Part shown: positions 6,714 to 16,118 of the stretch, piece after piece
How the letters are laid out: every line of letters starts with the position of its first letter
Position numbering within the stretch: the stretch's first letter is position 1
Source of the DNA: JAICWP01 sp035278025
GTDB taxonomy: Bacteria > Acidobacteriota > Terriglobia > Terriglobales > Acidobacteriaceae
DNA: 64,000 nt
Direction: 5' to 3'
NCBI GenBank assembly: GCA_035278025.1
Contig: DATEJK010000193.1
Span: 14,478-78,477, forward strand
Position numbers and translations under genes: made by a program
Notes under the pieces: model-generated
Databases searched by the model: none
What the model was told of the DNA's origin: nothing
The model's input: the letters and a program-made list of their open reading frames with translations, nothing else

Positions 6714-9140
6714 ATGAGCGAGACCGCAGTTCTCCCCAAGCCAACGCAGTCTAAGCCGGTAACCGCCACCGCGCCACTGGCTGGTGTGGCCCTGGCCAGT
6801 TTTGCTGCCCTTTTGCTGGAACTGGCCCTCACCCGGCTGTTCTCGGTGGTGCTCTTCTACCACTTCGCATTTCTGGCCATCTCTATTGCGTTGCTTGGCT
6901 TGGGCGCGGGAGGAGTGTTTGCCTATCTGCGCCAGAACTGGCTGGCTGTCCACAACGTCCGCAAAATAGGAGGCCTGCTCTGCCTTCTGAATGCGGTGGC
7001 GATTGTGGTCGCCCTGGAAGTGGTGTTGCATACCCGCGTGGCCCTGCAGTTGAGCAGCTACAACTTCAAGCGGTTGACCGCGATTTATCTCTTCTCCGCC
7101 GTGCCTTTTTTCTGCACCGGGCTGCTGTTCTCCGTGGCATTCGCGAGAGAAAGCCGGCGCATCCCGCAACTGTATGGCGCCGACCTGGTGGGCGGCTCGC
7201 TCGCTTGCCTGGCTGTGGTTCCGCTGCTCAATTGGATTGGCGGCCCCAATACCGTAATCTTTGCCGGGGTGGTTATGGCGGTGGCGGCCATCGCCTGGTC
7301 CCCTTCCCCCCGCGGCCGGCGCGCCGGGCTGATCCTGGCGCTGCTCCTCGCCGCCCTGATCGGCGCCAATCACTCCGGCCGGTTGATAGACGTCATCTAC
7401 GCCAAAGGGGTCCGCATCTCCGACTACTTCACCGTCGAGTATGTGCGCTGGAACGCCATCTCGCGCATTGAGGTAGACCGCAAGAAGGACGGCTCCAAGT
7501 GGGTGGTCATTGATGCCGACGCCAACAGTGCCATCATGAATTTTGATCCCAGGGTGTGGGAGCAGACACCATTGCATAAGGCCATGATGTCTACCGCGCC
7601 TTCGGTCACCAACGTCCTGCGCCCGCATGGCAGCTATGCCATTATCGGTCCCGGTGGCGGACCCGATGTGATGCGAGCTCTGGCCAACGGCAGCACCAAC
7701 ATCACCGGAATCGAAATCAATCCCATCATCATCAACGACGTGATGCGGGGCCGGTATGCAGACTACTCGCATCACCTCTATGACCTGCCCCAGGTTCACA
7801 TCCACATTGCCGACGGCCGTTCCTGGGTCCGTAACTCGCGCCAGCGTTATGACGTGATCCAAATGACCCTGGTGGATACCTGGGCCTCCACCGCCGCTGG
7901 CGCTTTTGCCCTCAGCGAAAACAATTTGTATACGGTGGAAGCGTTCAAGGAATATTTTGAGCACCTTAAGCCAGAGGGCATGATCGCCATCACCCGTTGG
8001 GAGTTCAAACAACCGCGGGAAGCGTTGCGCGTGGTGGCCGTGGCCATGCAGGCCCTGCACGAAATGGGAGTCGCCAATCCGGCCCGCAATTTTATCGTTG
8101 TCTCCGAAGGACCACTGAATGTGGATGGCCGCCCGGTGGTGGTGCTGGCCAAAAAGACGCCTTTTACCGCGGAAGAAGAAGCGGAAGTGCGCGCCCACCT
8201 GGCTGAGACCAGGCTGGCGGCGCAGTACATGCCCTCGCAGCCGCAGGACAACGCCTTCGGCCAGCTAATCGCCAGCAACGATCCCTATGACTTTGCCCGC
8301 CATTATCAGTTCAATGTGGCGCCCGATACGGACAACGCGCCGTTCTTCTTTTTCACCCTGAAGACCAGGCAAATTCTCAACAAGCACTTGCTGGCCCGGG
8401 GAATTGATTGGAAGGTGAACCTGGGAGTGGTGGTGCTGGCCATGGTGCTGCTCATATCCATTGCCGCCGTACTGTTCTTCCTGGTGCTGCCGTTGGCGCT
8501 GCATGGCGGAGGTGGAGGGCAAACCCTGCAGCTGCTCTATTTCATCGCTGTGGGCCTGGGCTATATCCTGGTGGAGATCACGTTCATTCAGCGCTTCGTA
8601 TTGTTTCTGGGCAATCCCACGTATGCCCTAACAGTGGTCATCTTTCTGCTCATGCTGGCCAGCGGAGCAGGAAGCATGGTCTCGCGCAAATGGTTGTCGC
8701 AGCCCAGCCGGGTGTGGATTCCGCTGGTGGCGGTCGTAGCCGCGCTGCTGGTTTACGTCGGTGTGCTGCAGCGGCTGCTGGGTGCGCTGGTCGGCCTGCC
8801 GTTCTTGTTGAAGCTGCTGGTTAGCGCTATTGTGCTGGTTCCCTTGGGATTTGCCATGGGAATGCCGTTCCCCACGGGGTTGCGCTGGTTGGCGGGAGAC
8901 AAAGTTGAGGCCGAGGATGCCACCGTCGGACCAGCGGATGACGCCCCTTCTCAGCGCAACGCGATCGAGTGGGCTTGGGCCATGAACGCGGCTTCCAGCG
9001 TTCTGGGATCGGTGCTGGCCATCGTGATTGCCATTCACGTCGGTCTGAACCTGACCCTCACCTGCGGGGCTCTCGCCTATCTGCTGGCTCTGCTGTTGAC
9101 CGTCGCCTTCCGGCGGCTCCCGAGAGCGCGCGGAGTTTGA
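6714..9140 (+). CDS. Polytopic membrane protein with spermidine/spermine-synthase-like domain
   Basis: 808 residues in three parts: an N-terminal membrane region (about 20-230), a central Rossmann methyltransferase-like domain of the spermidine-synthase fold (about 245-535) and a C-terminal membrane region (about 565-800). The central domain has the nucleotide loop YAIIGPGGGPDVMRAL, an acidic GIEINP strand end and a VDTWAST segment. Family members of this architecture are annotated as spermidine synthases, but the substrate of membrane-fused versions is not established. Whether it makes polyamines cannot be said from sequence. The gene follows acpS by 27 bases. Confidence 0.8.
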   Translation: MSETAVLPKPTQSKPVTATAPLAGVALASFAALLLELALTRLFSVVLFYHFAFLAISIALLGLGAGGVFAYLRQNWLAVHNVRKIGGLLCLLNAVAIVVALEVVLHTRVALQLSSYNFKRLTAIYLFSAVPFFCTGLLFSVAFARESRRIPQLYGADLVGGSLACLAVVPLLNWIGGPNTVIFAGVVMAVAAIAWSPSPRGRRAGLILALLLAALIGANHSGRLIDVIYAKGVRISDYFTVEYVRWNAISRIEVDRKKDGSKWVVIDADANSAIMNFDPRVWEQTPLHKAMMSTAPSVTNVLRPHGSYAIIGPGGGPDVMRALANGSTNITGIEINPIIINDVMRGRYADYSHHLYDLPQVHIHIADGRSWVRNSRQRYDVIQMTLVDTWASTAAGAFALSENNLYTVEAFKEYFEHLKPEGMIAITRWEFKQPREALRVVAVAMQALHEMGVANPARNFIVVSEGPLNVDGRPVVVLAKKTPFTAEEEAEVRAHLAETRLAAQYMPSQPQDNAFGQLIASNDPYDFARHYQFNVAPDTDNAPFFFFTLKTRQILNKHLLARGIDWKVNLGVVVLAMVLLISIAAVLFFLVLPLALHGGGGGQTLQLLYFIAVGLGYILVEITFIQRFVLFLGNPTYALTVVIFLLMLASGAGSMVSRKWLSQPSRVWIPLVAVVAALLVYVGVLQRLLGALVGLPFLLKLLVSAIVLVPLGFAMGMPFPTGLRWLAGDKVEAEDATVGPADDAPSQRNAIEWAWAMNAASSVLGSVLAIVIAIHVGLNLTLTCGALAYLLALLLTVAFRRLPRARGV

Positions 9141-9171
9141 ATCCGGACGTCTGCTATCATCGCCTGTAAAT

Positions 9172-9192
9172 TTAAGTTGTGGGACAACTTAA
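9172..9192. promoter_or_regulatory. Perfect 9-bp hairpin between the synthase-like gene and the MCE gene
   Basis: TTAAGTTGT and ACAACTTAA flank a GGG loop. It lies 32 bases after the upstream stop and about 115 bases before the MCE start. There is no T-run, so it may be an operator, an mRNA-stabilising hairpin or a weak terminator. Confidence 0.4.
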
Positions 9193-9306
9193 GGACTCGG
9201 GTTCGGGGATCGCTGGTGGGAGTGTGCAAACTACGGGGCCACTACATAGATAATTCCGGAGCGGCTTGCAAAGCATCAGAATAGCTACTAGTTTTCCGAG
9301 GAGAAG

Positions 9307-10380
9307 GTGGCTAGCCAGAAACAACTGAGGTGGGCGGAACTGCGCGTGGGGCTGACGGTGATTTTCGCCAGCATCGCTTTGATTGTTCTGATCTTTCTCA
9401 TGACCGGCTCCACCGGCTTATTCACTCACAAAATCGCGCTGTATGCCTACTTTGATAATGCCTCCGGCCTGCGCGTAGGCGCGCCCGTGCGCCTGCAAGG
9501 GGTGGACATCGGGAATGTGGATTCCATCCGCGTGGTGCCCAACCACGGCTTAACGCCCGTAAAAGTTGTGATGCGGGTGAGCACAAAGTATGAGAATGGG
9601 ATACGGACCGACTCCACAGCCGAACTGAGCACCCAAGGGGTGCTGGGCGAAACCTTTGTAGATCTTGATAGCCGCGGCGCGCATGGCCCCCCGGCGACCA
9701 ATGGCACGGTGCTCCGCATTCACGAACAACCTGATTTGACCGACGTGGTGCGGGCCAGCCAGAGCACGCTGCAGAACGTGCAGGCCTTGCTGCAGCGCGT
9801 GGACAACATCGTTTCCTTTATCCAGAGCGGGCAGGGGTCCATCGGCAAGCTCATTTACGACGAAGCTTTGTACAACCGCCTCAACACCACTTTGACGGAA
9901 CTTCAGAACGTAGCTTCCGCCGTCAGCCAGGGCCAGGGTAGCCTGGGCAAGCTGATCGTCAGCGACGACCTGTATAACCGCGCCAACACCACAGTGGACA
10001 AGCTCAACGCCATCCTCGACCAGGTCAATTCCGGGCAAGGCACCGCGGGAAAATTCATCAAGGACCCATCGTTCTACAACAACGCTAATGCCACCGTGGC
10101 CAAGGCCAACGAGTTGATGGACAACATCAATGCGGGCAAGGGAACGCTCGGTTTGGTGGCCCGGGACCAGGCTTTTGCCCAGAAGGTCAACGACACGATC
10201 AGTAAGCTCAATGCCCTGACCATAAAGTTGAATTCAGGCCAGGGCTCGGCGGGAAAATTCATCCAGGACCCGGCCGTCTACAACAACACCAATCAACTGC
10301 TGACCGAAACGCGAAACCTGATTACAGCTATTCGCAAGAACCCAAAGAAGTACCTCACCATCCGTCTCAAAATCTTCTAA
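9307..10380 (+). CDS. MlaD/MCE family lipid-transport protein with five 34-residue repeats
   Basis: 357 residues from a GTG start with GAGGAGAAGG just upstream. One membrane helix (about 16-38) anchors an MCE domain (about 40-130) with YFDNASGLRVGAPVRLQGVD. MCE proteins form periplasmic rings or tubes that move phospholipids between membranes with an ABC transporter. Residues 175-344 are five consecutive units of exactly 34 residues starting GQGSxGKLI or similar, each with YN and NxT positions conserved. These replace the helical tail usual in MlaD/PqiB/YebT relatives. No transporter ATPase or permease gene adjoins it, so the partners must lie elsewhere. Confidence 0.88.
   Translation: MASQKQLRWAELRVGLTVIFASIALIVLIFLMTGSTGLFTHKIALYAYFDNASGLRVGAPVRLQGVDIGNVDSIRVVPNHGLTPVKVVMRVSTKYENGIRTDSTAELSTQGVLGETFVDLDSRGAHGPPATNGTVLRIHEQPDLTDVVRASQSTLQNVQALLQRVDNIVSFIQSGQGSIGKLIYDEALYNRLNTTLTELQNVASAVSQGQGSLGKLIVSDDLYNRANTTVDKLNAILDQVNSGQGTAGKFIKDPSFYNNANATVAKANELMDNINAGKGTLGLVARDQAFAQKVNDTISKLNALTIKLNSGQGSAGKFIQDPAVYNNTNQLLTETRNLITAIRKNPKKYLTIRLKIF
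9829..10338 (+). repeat. Five tandem 102-bp coding repeats in the MCE gene
   Basis: Units start at residues 175, 209, 243, 277 and 311 and each is 34 codons with no gaps. The shared pattern is GQGxxGKxxxDxxxYNxxNxT followed by a helical stretch ending near NS. The DNA copies have diverged, so this is an old duplication kept in protein register. Confidence 0.85.
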
Positions 10381-10460
10381 GAAACGTCGCGGGCGGACGG
10401 ATTTGACTCTGAAAAACGGATCATGCTTCGGCGTTCCGTGGCGCCCCGTGGCTTGGTTCT

Positions 10461-10829
10461 TCACTTCTGCAGAAACATCTTGGCTGCCGTGGCCACCATT
10501 GCGATGGCAAACACCTTGCGCAGTGTAGGGGCGGAGATTTCCTGGGCCCATGCGCCACCGAAGTAGCCGCCCAGGAGGACTCCGGCGGCAATGAGCAGGC
10601 CTAGCTGCCAGTTCACCTTGCCTGCCTTGTAGTACTCCATGAACGCCAAAATACCGGTGGGGGGCAGCAGCATGGCCAGGGAGGTGCCCTGGGCCAGGTG
10701 TTGATCCATGCCGAAGATATAAATCAGGGCCGGAATGAGGATGATGCCGCCGCCCACCCCGATCAGTCCAGAAAAGACGCCCACAGCCACGCCCAGGGCC
10801 AAGGCCCCCACCACGTGCCACATGGTCAT
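10461..10829 (-). CDS. Half-length TauE/SafE family membrane protein
   Basis: 122 residues with about four membrane helices. The N-terminal half carries the family signature, GVFSGLIGVGGGIILIPAL, followed by QGTSLAMLLPPTGILAF. TauE/SafE proteins are about 240-270 residues made of two such halves and export sulfite, sulfoacetate or similar anions. Here only one unit is present and the frame ends with FLQK and a clean stop, so it may act as a homodimer or be a remnant. A second start lies two codons in (MWHVVG). It converges on the MCE gene with no clear terminator. Confidence 0.78.
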   Translation of the reverse strand: MTMWHVVGALALGVAVGVFSGLIGVGGGIILIPALIYIFGMDQHLAQGTSLAMLLPPTGILAFMEYYKAGKVNWQLGLLIAAGVLLGGYFGGAWAQEISAPTLRKVFAIAMVATAAKMFLQK

Positions 10830-10915
10830 GATTAATCTCGCAATCGGAAGTAGATGCGAAGTGATTGTAGATTAGCAGCGGGTAATTGGCACTTAAGAGA
10901 TGGCGAGCCGCCCGT

Positions 10916-11569
10916 TTACGCCGCTTCGGCGGTCTGCTGCGCGGTCATGGCCGCCAGTTCCACGCGGTCATGGGCGCCGGTCTTGCTGAAGATGCTCTGC
11001 AGGTGGCGCTTTACGGTATTCTCGCTGATATTGAGTTGGGCGCCGATTTCGCGATTGCGCAGGCCGCGTGTCACCAGCACAGCAACCGCGCGCTCCCGCT
11101 CCGAAAGACGCTGCAGGCCGCGCACCGGTGGCCGCGTGCGTTCCCCCGCCATCCAGCTCACCACCTGCTGCGCAATCTCATTCGAGAACGCCAATTGTCC
11201 TGCAGCCACGCTGCGAATGGCCTGGAACAGTTTTTCCGGGCTGTCCCGCTTTAGCACCAAGCCGCTCGCTCCCAAACGCACCGCTTGTACGTAGTCCACT
11301 TCGTTATCGGAGGCGGTAAGGATGAGGGTGGGCAGCGAAAGTCCGGCCTGGCCCAGTATGCGTAGCACCTCCAGGCCGGTCGCCTCGGGCAAGTCCAGCT
11401 CCAGCACCAGCACGTCTGGCCGGTGCCGCTGTACCATTTCCGGCACCTGACTGCCCGCCCCGGCTACTGCGACCACCTGCATATCGGACTGCATTTCCAG
11501 CAGGTTAGCAAGGGAATCCCGCACTACCTGATGATGATCGGCAAGCATAACTGTCAGTCTTTTGCTCAT
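10916..11569 (-). CDS. NarL/FixJ-type response regulator with Glu at the phosphoacceptor site
   Basis: 217 residues: receiver domain (1-120) and LuxR-type helix-turn-helix (about 150-210, LSERERAVAVLVTRGLRNREI and ISENTVKRHLQSIF). In an ungapped match to NarL (LLDLNMP), the protein reads VLELDLP, so the phosphoacceptor Asp is Glu57. The acidic pocket is DHH (11-13) instead of DD; Thr85 and Lys107 are kept. The regulator is probably not phosphorylated normally and may be locked on (Glu mimics phospho-Asp in some receivers) or controlled otherwise. No histidine kinase gene is adjacent. Confidence 0.88.
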   Translation of the reverse strand: MSKRLTVMLADHHQVVRDSLANLLEMQSDMQVVAVAGAGSQVPEMVQRHRPDVLVLELDLPEATGLEVLRILGQAGLSLPTLILTASDNEVDYVQAVRLGASGLVLKRDSPEKLFQAIRSVAAGQLAFSNEIAQQVVSWMAGERTRPPVRGLQRLSERERAVAVLVTRGLRNREIGAQLNISENTVKRHLQSIFSKTGAHDRVELAAMTAQQTAEAA

Positions 11570-11810
11570 GTTCTACTCTGCCCGGCCTTCTCTGCCCAAA
11601 GGCCGCCGAACCTGCTTCCCGCTTGGATGTACGCTGCCCCAAGCAGGTTCGCCGCCCGAAACGCCGCTCTGGAGATGACTTTCGTACCCTTCGGCGGCCC
11701 CGGCATCTCTCTTTTCGCCTTCGCCATGTGTTACATTGCGGTTTCCCCACTTTGCACCACTATTGTGCTCGGGACCTGCTCCAGGGTGGCGCCCGCCGTT
11801 GAGGTGATTA

Positions 11811-12416
11811 GTGACGGTTGACGAAGAACTGAACGCGCTGGAAGCAAATCTGCGCCGCCTCAAGATCGAATACGAAATCTATTTCAACAATCCCACCAAG
11901 CGCCCTCCGGCCGACACCGAATGGCGCGTCAGCAACACCATCCGCAAGCTCAGCGACGGCTACTCTGACGGGCAGCGCATGAACTTCGCCCAGCGTTACC
12001 GTTACAATGAGCTCACCCAGCGCTACGCCCTGCTCAGCGACTTGTGGCGCAAGAAGACCCGCATTCGCGAAGAGGGCTACCGTCGCCCGCAGGATGCTTT
12101 GCTCTCCGTCCAGGGGGTGCGCGTTTTCGAACAGGAAAAGCCGGCGGCCCACCACGCCACCCTTCACCCTTTTACGGTGCAGTGTTCGGACGTGGGCAGC
12201 GAACGGGAAAAGGTTCAGAAGCTGTTTGACGCTTTGCTGGAAGCCAAGCAAAAGGCGGGCGAGGACGTCTCCAAGAGCGGCAACCTGGACTCCTTTGAAA
12301 AATTCGTGCAGAGCAAGACCGACCAGATCCGCAAGCAGTACGGCTGCCATTCCGTGGAATATTCCGTCGAAATGGAGGGGGGGCAGGTCCGCCTCAAGGC
12401 TAAAGCCAAGGTCTAA
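11811..12416 (+). CDS. Hypothetical protein, possibly MXAN_5187 C-terminal-domain-like
   Basis: 201 residues from a GTG start with GAGGTG nearby. It begins with a helical EELNALEANLRRLKIEYEIYF, then NFAQRYRYNELTQRYALLSDLW, a pattern I associate with proteins called MXAN_5187 C-terminal domain in acidobacteria and myxobacteria; this is recollection, not a search. The C-terminal part (about 145-201) ends in a beta-rich SVEYSVEMEGGQVRLKAKAKV. It is charged and soluble with no signal peptide. Function unknown. It is divergent from the response regulator, which might share its control region. Confidence 0.68.
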   Translation: MTVDEELNALEANLRRLKIEYEIYFNNPTKRPPADTEWRVSNTIRKLSDGYSDGQRMNFAQRYRYNELTQRYALLSDLWRKKTRIREEGYRRPQDALLSVQGVRVFEQEKPAAHHATLHPFTVQCSDVGSEREKVQKLFDALLEAKQKAGEDVSKSGNLDSFEKFVQSKTDQIRKQYGCHSVEYSVEMEGGQVRLKAKAKV

Positions 12417-12553
12417 CCGGGGTTCTCTGGACAGCAATCACGTCCGTAACGGCTCTGTGCGGATAGCCCCCAGGCCACAGCTTGTGACCGGCGCAGGGGC
12501 CGGGATTGGCTGAGTAGGGAAATAGAACACGCCCGGTCCCGCAATTCAGACCG

Positions 12554-14059
12554 TTAGTTCGTGCCCGTCAATCTGCGCAACCAGCTGCGCTTTTCCTTGG
12601 TGGCTGCAAGCTTGGACCGTAACTCGGGAACCACGAGAGCCTGCTCCGCCGTAGGCAGGTTGAGGCCCGCCAGCTTCAACTCCAAAACATGAGCTCGGTC
12701 AGCCGCTCCTGCTTTTGTGTACGCGGTGATGAGATCTCGCATGGAGAGTGGGTTGCCGCTATCCTCCTCCAAATAGGGAATAGCTTGCGCATACTTCTGG
12801 TCCACCGTAAGAACGCCACCCATGGCACCCGCATAAGAGCGGCTCAAAGCGGAGCCGCGCGTATCCTTCACGAGTTGTTCTAATTCTTTGAGCGCTTGGG
12901 CGGCGCCGGCCGGATTGCCGGCCGCAGCTGTCCGCACCGCCCGAGCCCGCAGCACCTCCCCACGCTCCTGGTGAAACTCCGGACCCGAAGTATCGGAAGA
13001 TGTCGCGAGAGCGGCGGAAGCTTTGTCCAAAAACCTGAGGCTTTGCTGGTTATCGCGCTCAATGAGCGCCATATCGCGGTACGCCTCCGACTCCAGCAGC
13101 GGCAAGTGAGCATCGCGTGCCTTGTTCGCCGCTGAATCCAGTGCCGCCATACTTCTCCTTTCCTTCTTTTCCCGCACGTAGGTGAGTGCAGATTGCATCG
13201 CATAACGTATCTGGTCCGAGCGGGTACTGGCTTGGCTGATGGCCTTGTCGTATTCCGAGCGCGCCGTAGCTTCCTCCCCCATGAGGGCGTAAGTGTCGGC
13301 AATTCCCTCCTGCGAAGCCTGGAATGTGGGGTCAATCTGGAGCGCACGCCGATAGTGCCCCAGCGCGTCGCGGAAGTTGCCCGCCATACGCAGGATTTCT
13401 GCGTACGAATCCTGCGGATTGGGGTCCTTGGGCAGAAGTGCGGTGTACCGCTCCATGGCGGCGAATGCATTGCTGAAATCACCGGTGTAGGCATAGCAGT
13501 AGGCAAGCTGGTTCCAGGCAGCGGCGTAAGTGTTGTCCAGTTCCGTGGCACGCCGCAGCGGTTTGGCGCCTGCCTCGTATTGCTCCTGGCTGACTAGCCA
13601 GCGGCCGGCAAGGAAAGCAATATGCTTGTCATTGGGATAGGAGGCCAGCAGGTCGTTCATGGCGGTTATGGCCGGGACATATTGTTCCTCTTCCGCGCCG
13701 GACAACCACCTCACTAAGAGCCTGTCACGCTTTGTGGCTCTGGCCGCAAGCGTCTGGGCGCTGCGCTGCTCTTTTTTTTGCTCTTGAGGATCCGTGGTTG
13801 CGAGCGAAATGAACAGGTGGGCCAGGGGAGATCGGGGATCCTTTCGTGCCGACCGGCGCCAGTTATCCAATGCTGCCTGGGGGTGTTCGTTCTCAAACGC
13901 CGTCAGACCGGCGTCAAACAATTTGCCCGCATCGCTGTTCGAAACAGTCGCAGATACCTTAGGCTTTTTTTGCGGGTGGTGCTTGTGCCGAGTTGCGGGC
14001 GTAGGCAGCAGCGCAAGGACAGCGATCAGACAGCACCAGCCAAACTGCATACAATCCAT
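12554..14059 (-). CDS. Secreted or anchored TPR-repeat protein
   Basis: 501 residues. A short hydrophobic N-terminus (MQFGWCCLIAVLALLPTP) suggests export; a Cys pair within it leaves a lipoprotein possible but no clear lipobox is seen. A basic HKHHPQKKPK stretch follows. TPR-like helical pairs run from about 45 to 480, clearest in AAAWNQLAYCYAYTGDFSNAF and RDALGHYRRALQIDP. TPR arrays bind partner proteins. The start may be Met1 (14059) or Met4 (14050). It stands alone, convergent with the gene at 11811. Confidence 0.8.
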   Translation of the reverse strand: MDCMQFGWCCLIAVLALLPTPATRHKHHPQKKPKVSATVSNSDAGKLFDAGLTAFENEHPQAALDNWRRSARKDPRSPLAHLFISLATTDPQEQKKEQRSAQTLAARATKRDRLLVRWLSGAEEEQYVPAITAMNDLLASYPNDKHIAFLAGRWLVSQEQYEAGAKPLRRATELDNTYAAAWNQLAYCYAYTGDFSNAFAAMERYTALLPKDPNPQDSYAEILRMAGNFRDALGHYRRALQIDPTFQASQEGIADTYALMGEEATARSEYDKAISQASTRSDQIRYAMQSALTYVREKKERRSMAALDSAANKARDAHLPLLESEAYRDMALIERDNQQSLRFLDKASAALATSSDTSGPEFHQERGEVLRARAVRTAAAGNPAGAAQALKELEQLVKDTRGSALSRSYAGAMGGVLTVDQKYAQAIPYLEEDSGNPLSMRDLITAYTKAGAADRAHVLELKLAGLNLPTAEQALVVPELRSKLAATKEKRSWLRRLTGTN

Positions 14060-14332
14060 CCAGGGTGAGTCTTGTGGGAAACATTAGCACGCGTATCGTG
14101 TTCAAAAGGTTAGGTCCGTGGTTCCCGCTGTGGAACCGCGCAAGAAGCCGCCCGCCGGCAGCCTCAGGGAGCACGTGGCAGCACCCTTTGCCCGCATTGC
14201 GCCACCTCGGCTGCGCTCTCAAAAATTCCTGCGCTCTTGTTATGCGCATCACTCCGCGACTAACATGGATTCGAATAGTCGTTGCCAATCGCTTCGAATC
14301 ACTCAACCAACTACAATTCTAGTCGAGGTTCC

Positions 14333-15892
14333 ATGGCCAAAATTCAGCGCGCAATCCTGAGTGTCACCGATAAAACCGGACTGGTCGAGTTCGCCCGCCG
14401 GCTGACAGGCCTGGGTGTTGAGCTTATCTCGACCGGCGGCACCGCCCGCCTGCTGCGCGATTCCGGCGTGGCGGTGAAGGATATTTCCGAGCTTACTGGC
14501 TTCCCCGAAATGCTCGACGGCCGGGTTAAGACCCTGCACCCCAAGGTACATGGCGGCATTCTGCACATGCGGGCCAAACCCGAGCATCAGGCCGCCGTGG
14601 CTGAGTACGGCATATCGCCCATTGATATGGTAGTGGTTAACCTATACGCCTTCGAGAAGACCGCAGAAAAACCTGGCGTGCCCTTCGAGGACCTGATCGA
14701 GAACATTGATATCGGCGGGCCCTCCATGATTCGCTCTGCCGCGAAGAATTTTCACGACGTTGCGGTGGTGACCTCGCCCGCTGACTATGCCGCAATCGGC
14801 GACGAGCTATCCCGTACCGGCGGCAATCTCTCTCTGGAAACTAAGTGGGGCCTGGCACAAAAGGCTTTTGCCACCACTGCCGCCTACGATTCCGCCATCG
14901 CCTCCACTCTAGAGCGTGTCAGCCTGAATGGGCGCTTTAGCCTGGCCTCGGAACACTCGGGCTTCCCCCACACCCTGCGTCTTTCCTTCCGCAAAGCCAT
15001 GGATTTGCGCTACGGGGAAAATCCCCACCAGAAAGCTGCCATGTATAGCGACGGCTCGGGCAGCGGTGTGGCGAACGGGCGCCAACTTCAGGGCAAGGAA
15101 CTCTCATACAACAACATAGTGGACTTGCAAGCGGCTTGGGAGCTGGCCCAGGACTTCAGCGAGATCATGTGCGCCATCATCAAGCACACTAATCCCAGTG
15201 GAGCCGCCATTGGGGACACCCTCGCGGGGGCCTATAAGCGGGCACTCGAAGCCGATCCGGTCTCCGCCTTCGGCGGCGTCATCGGCGTGAATCGCCCGGT
15301 GGACGCCGAGGCGGCGGCGGAAATGTCCAAGCTCTTCGTCGAAGCCATCGCCGCGCCATCGTTTGAGCCGGCGGCGCTGGAGAGGTTCTCGGCCAAAAAG
15401 AACTTGCGCCTGGTAGAGGTGAAGCACGCGCCCCAGAAATGGGTGCTGAAGAATGTTTCCGGCGGTATCTTGCTGCAGGACAATGATATCCGCCCTCTCG
15501 CCGAGGCGGACCTGAAGGTGGTTACCACTCGCCCGCCGACGCCGGAGGAGAAGCGAGCTCTGCTTTTTGCCTGGAAGGTTTGTAAGCATGTGAAATCAAA
15601 CGCTATTCTTTACGCCCGAGATGGTCAGACGGTAGGCGTCGGCGCGGGACAGATGAGTCGGGTAGATTCCTGCAAAATCGGGGCGATGAAGGCAGTGCTG
15701 CCCTTGAACGGTACAGTCGCTGCTTCCGATGCGTTCTTCCCATTTCCGGACGGGGTAGAAGAGATCGCGAAGGCAGGCGCCACGGCCATCATCCAACCTG
15801 GGGGCTCGGTGCGCGACCAGGAGGTGATTGACGCCGCCAACCGGCTCGGCCTGGCTATGATCTTCACTGGCGTGCGGCACTTTAGACACTGA
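14333..15892 (+). CDS. purH: Bifunctional AICAR formyltransferase / IMP cyclohydrolase
   Basis: 519 residues beginning MAKIQRAILSVTDKTGLVEF. PurH carries out the last two steps of IMP synthesis: formylation of AICAR by 10-formyl-tetrahydrofolate, then ring closure. The cyclohydrolase part (1-195) has STGGTARLLRDSGV and FPEMLDGRVKTLHPKVHGGIL. The transformylase part (200-519) has DLRYGENPHQKAA, CAIIKHTNPSGAAIG with the catalytic Lys-His, and ASDAFFPFPDGVE. The family start at 14333 is preferred to an upstream in-frame ATG at 14282, which adds 17 unconserved residues. No other pur gene adjoins. Confidence 0.95.
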   Translation: MAKIQRAILSVTDKTGLVEFARRLTGLGVELISTGGTARLLRDSGVAVKDISELTGFPEMLDGRVKTLHPKVHGGILHMRAKPEHQAAVAEYGISPIDMVVVNLYAFEKTAEKPGVPFEDLIENIDIGGPSMIRSAAKNFHDVAVVTSPADYAAIGDELSRTGGNLSLETKWGLAQKAFATTAAYDSAIASTLERVSLNGRFSLASEHSGFPHTLRLSFRKAMDLRYGENPHQKAAMYSDGSGSGVANGRQLQGKELSYNNIVDLQAAWELAQDFSEIMCAIIKHTNPSGAAIGDTLAGAYKRALEADPVSAFGGVIGVNRPVDAEAAAEMSKLFVEAIAAPSFEPAALERFSAKKNLRLVEVKHAPQKWVLKNVSGGILLQDNDIRPLAEADLKVVTTRPPTPEEKRALLFAWKVCKHVKSNAILYARDGQTVGVGAGQMSRVDSCKIGAMKAVLPLNGTVAASDAFFPFPDGVEEIAKAGATAIIQPGGSVRDQEVIDAANRLGLAMIFTGVRHFRH

Positions 15893-16118
15893 AAAGAAAT
15901 TAGTTACTAATGTCAATGGGTCGAGCGGCGGCCGATAAAACCGCCAACTTCAGCTACTCTCGTCATCCAAAAGGACCTGTCCAATCGGAGACCGTGCAAC
16001 TCCCGGTTCTTCCCCAGTTTGGCAACTTCCTGGCCAGTTTGCGGGTAAAATAGAGACGCACCCGCCGGAGTGGCTTAGCATCCAAAGTCTGTGCGCAGGC
16101 TCGGGTCGTAAGGATCTC

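Noticed and set aside
6711..8198. A 495-residue antisense ORF over the spermidine-synthase-like gene
   Set aside because: It is a GC-rich shadow with His/Gly/Gln-rich composition, no recognisable domain and no Shine-Dalgarno; the plus-strand gene explains the region fully.
10234..10821. A 195-residue minus-strand ORF spanning the TauE/SafE gene in another frame
   Set aside because: The TauE/SafE frame has clear membrane helices and a family signature; this one has neither.
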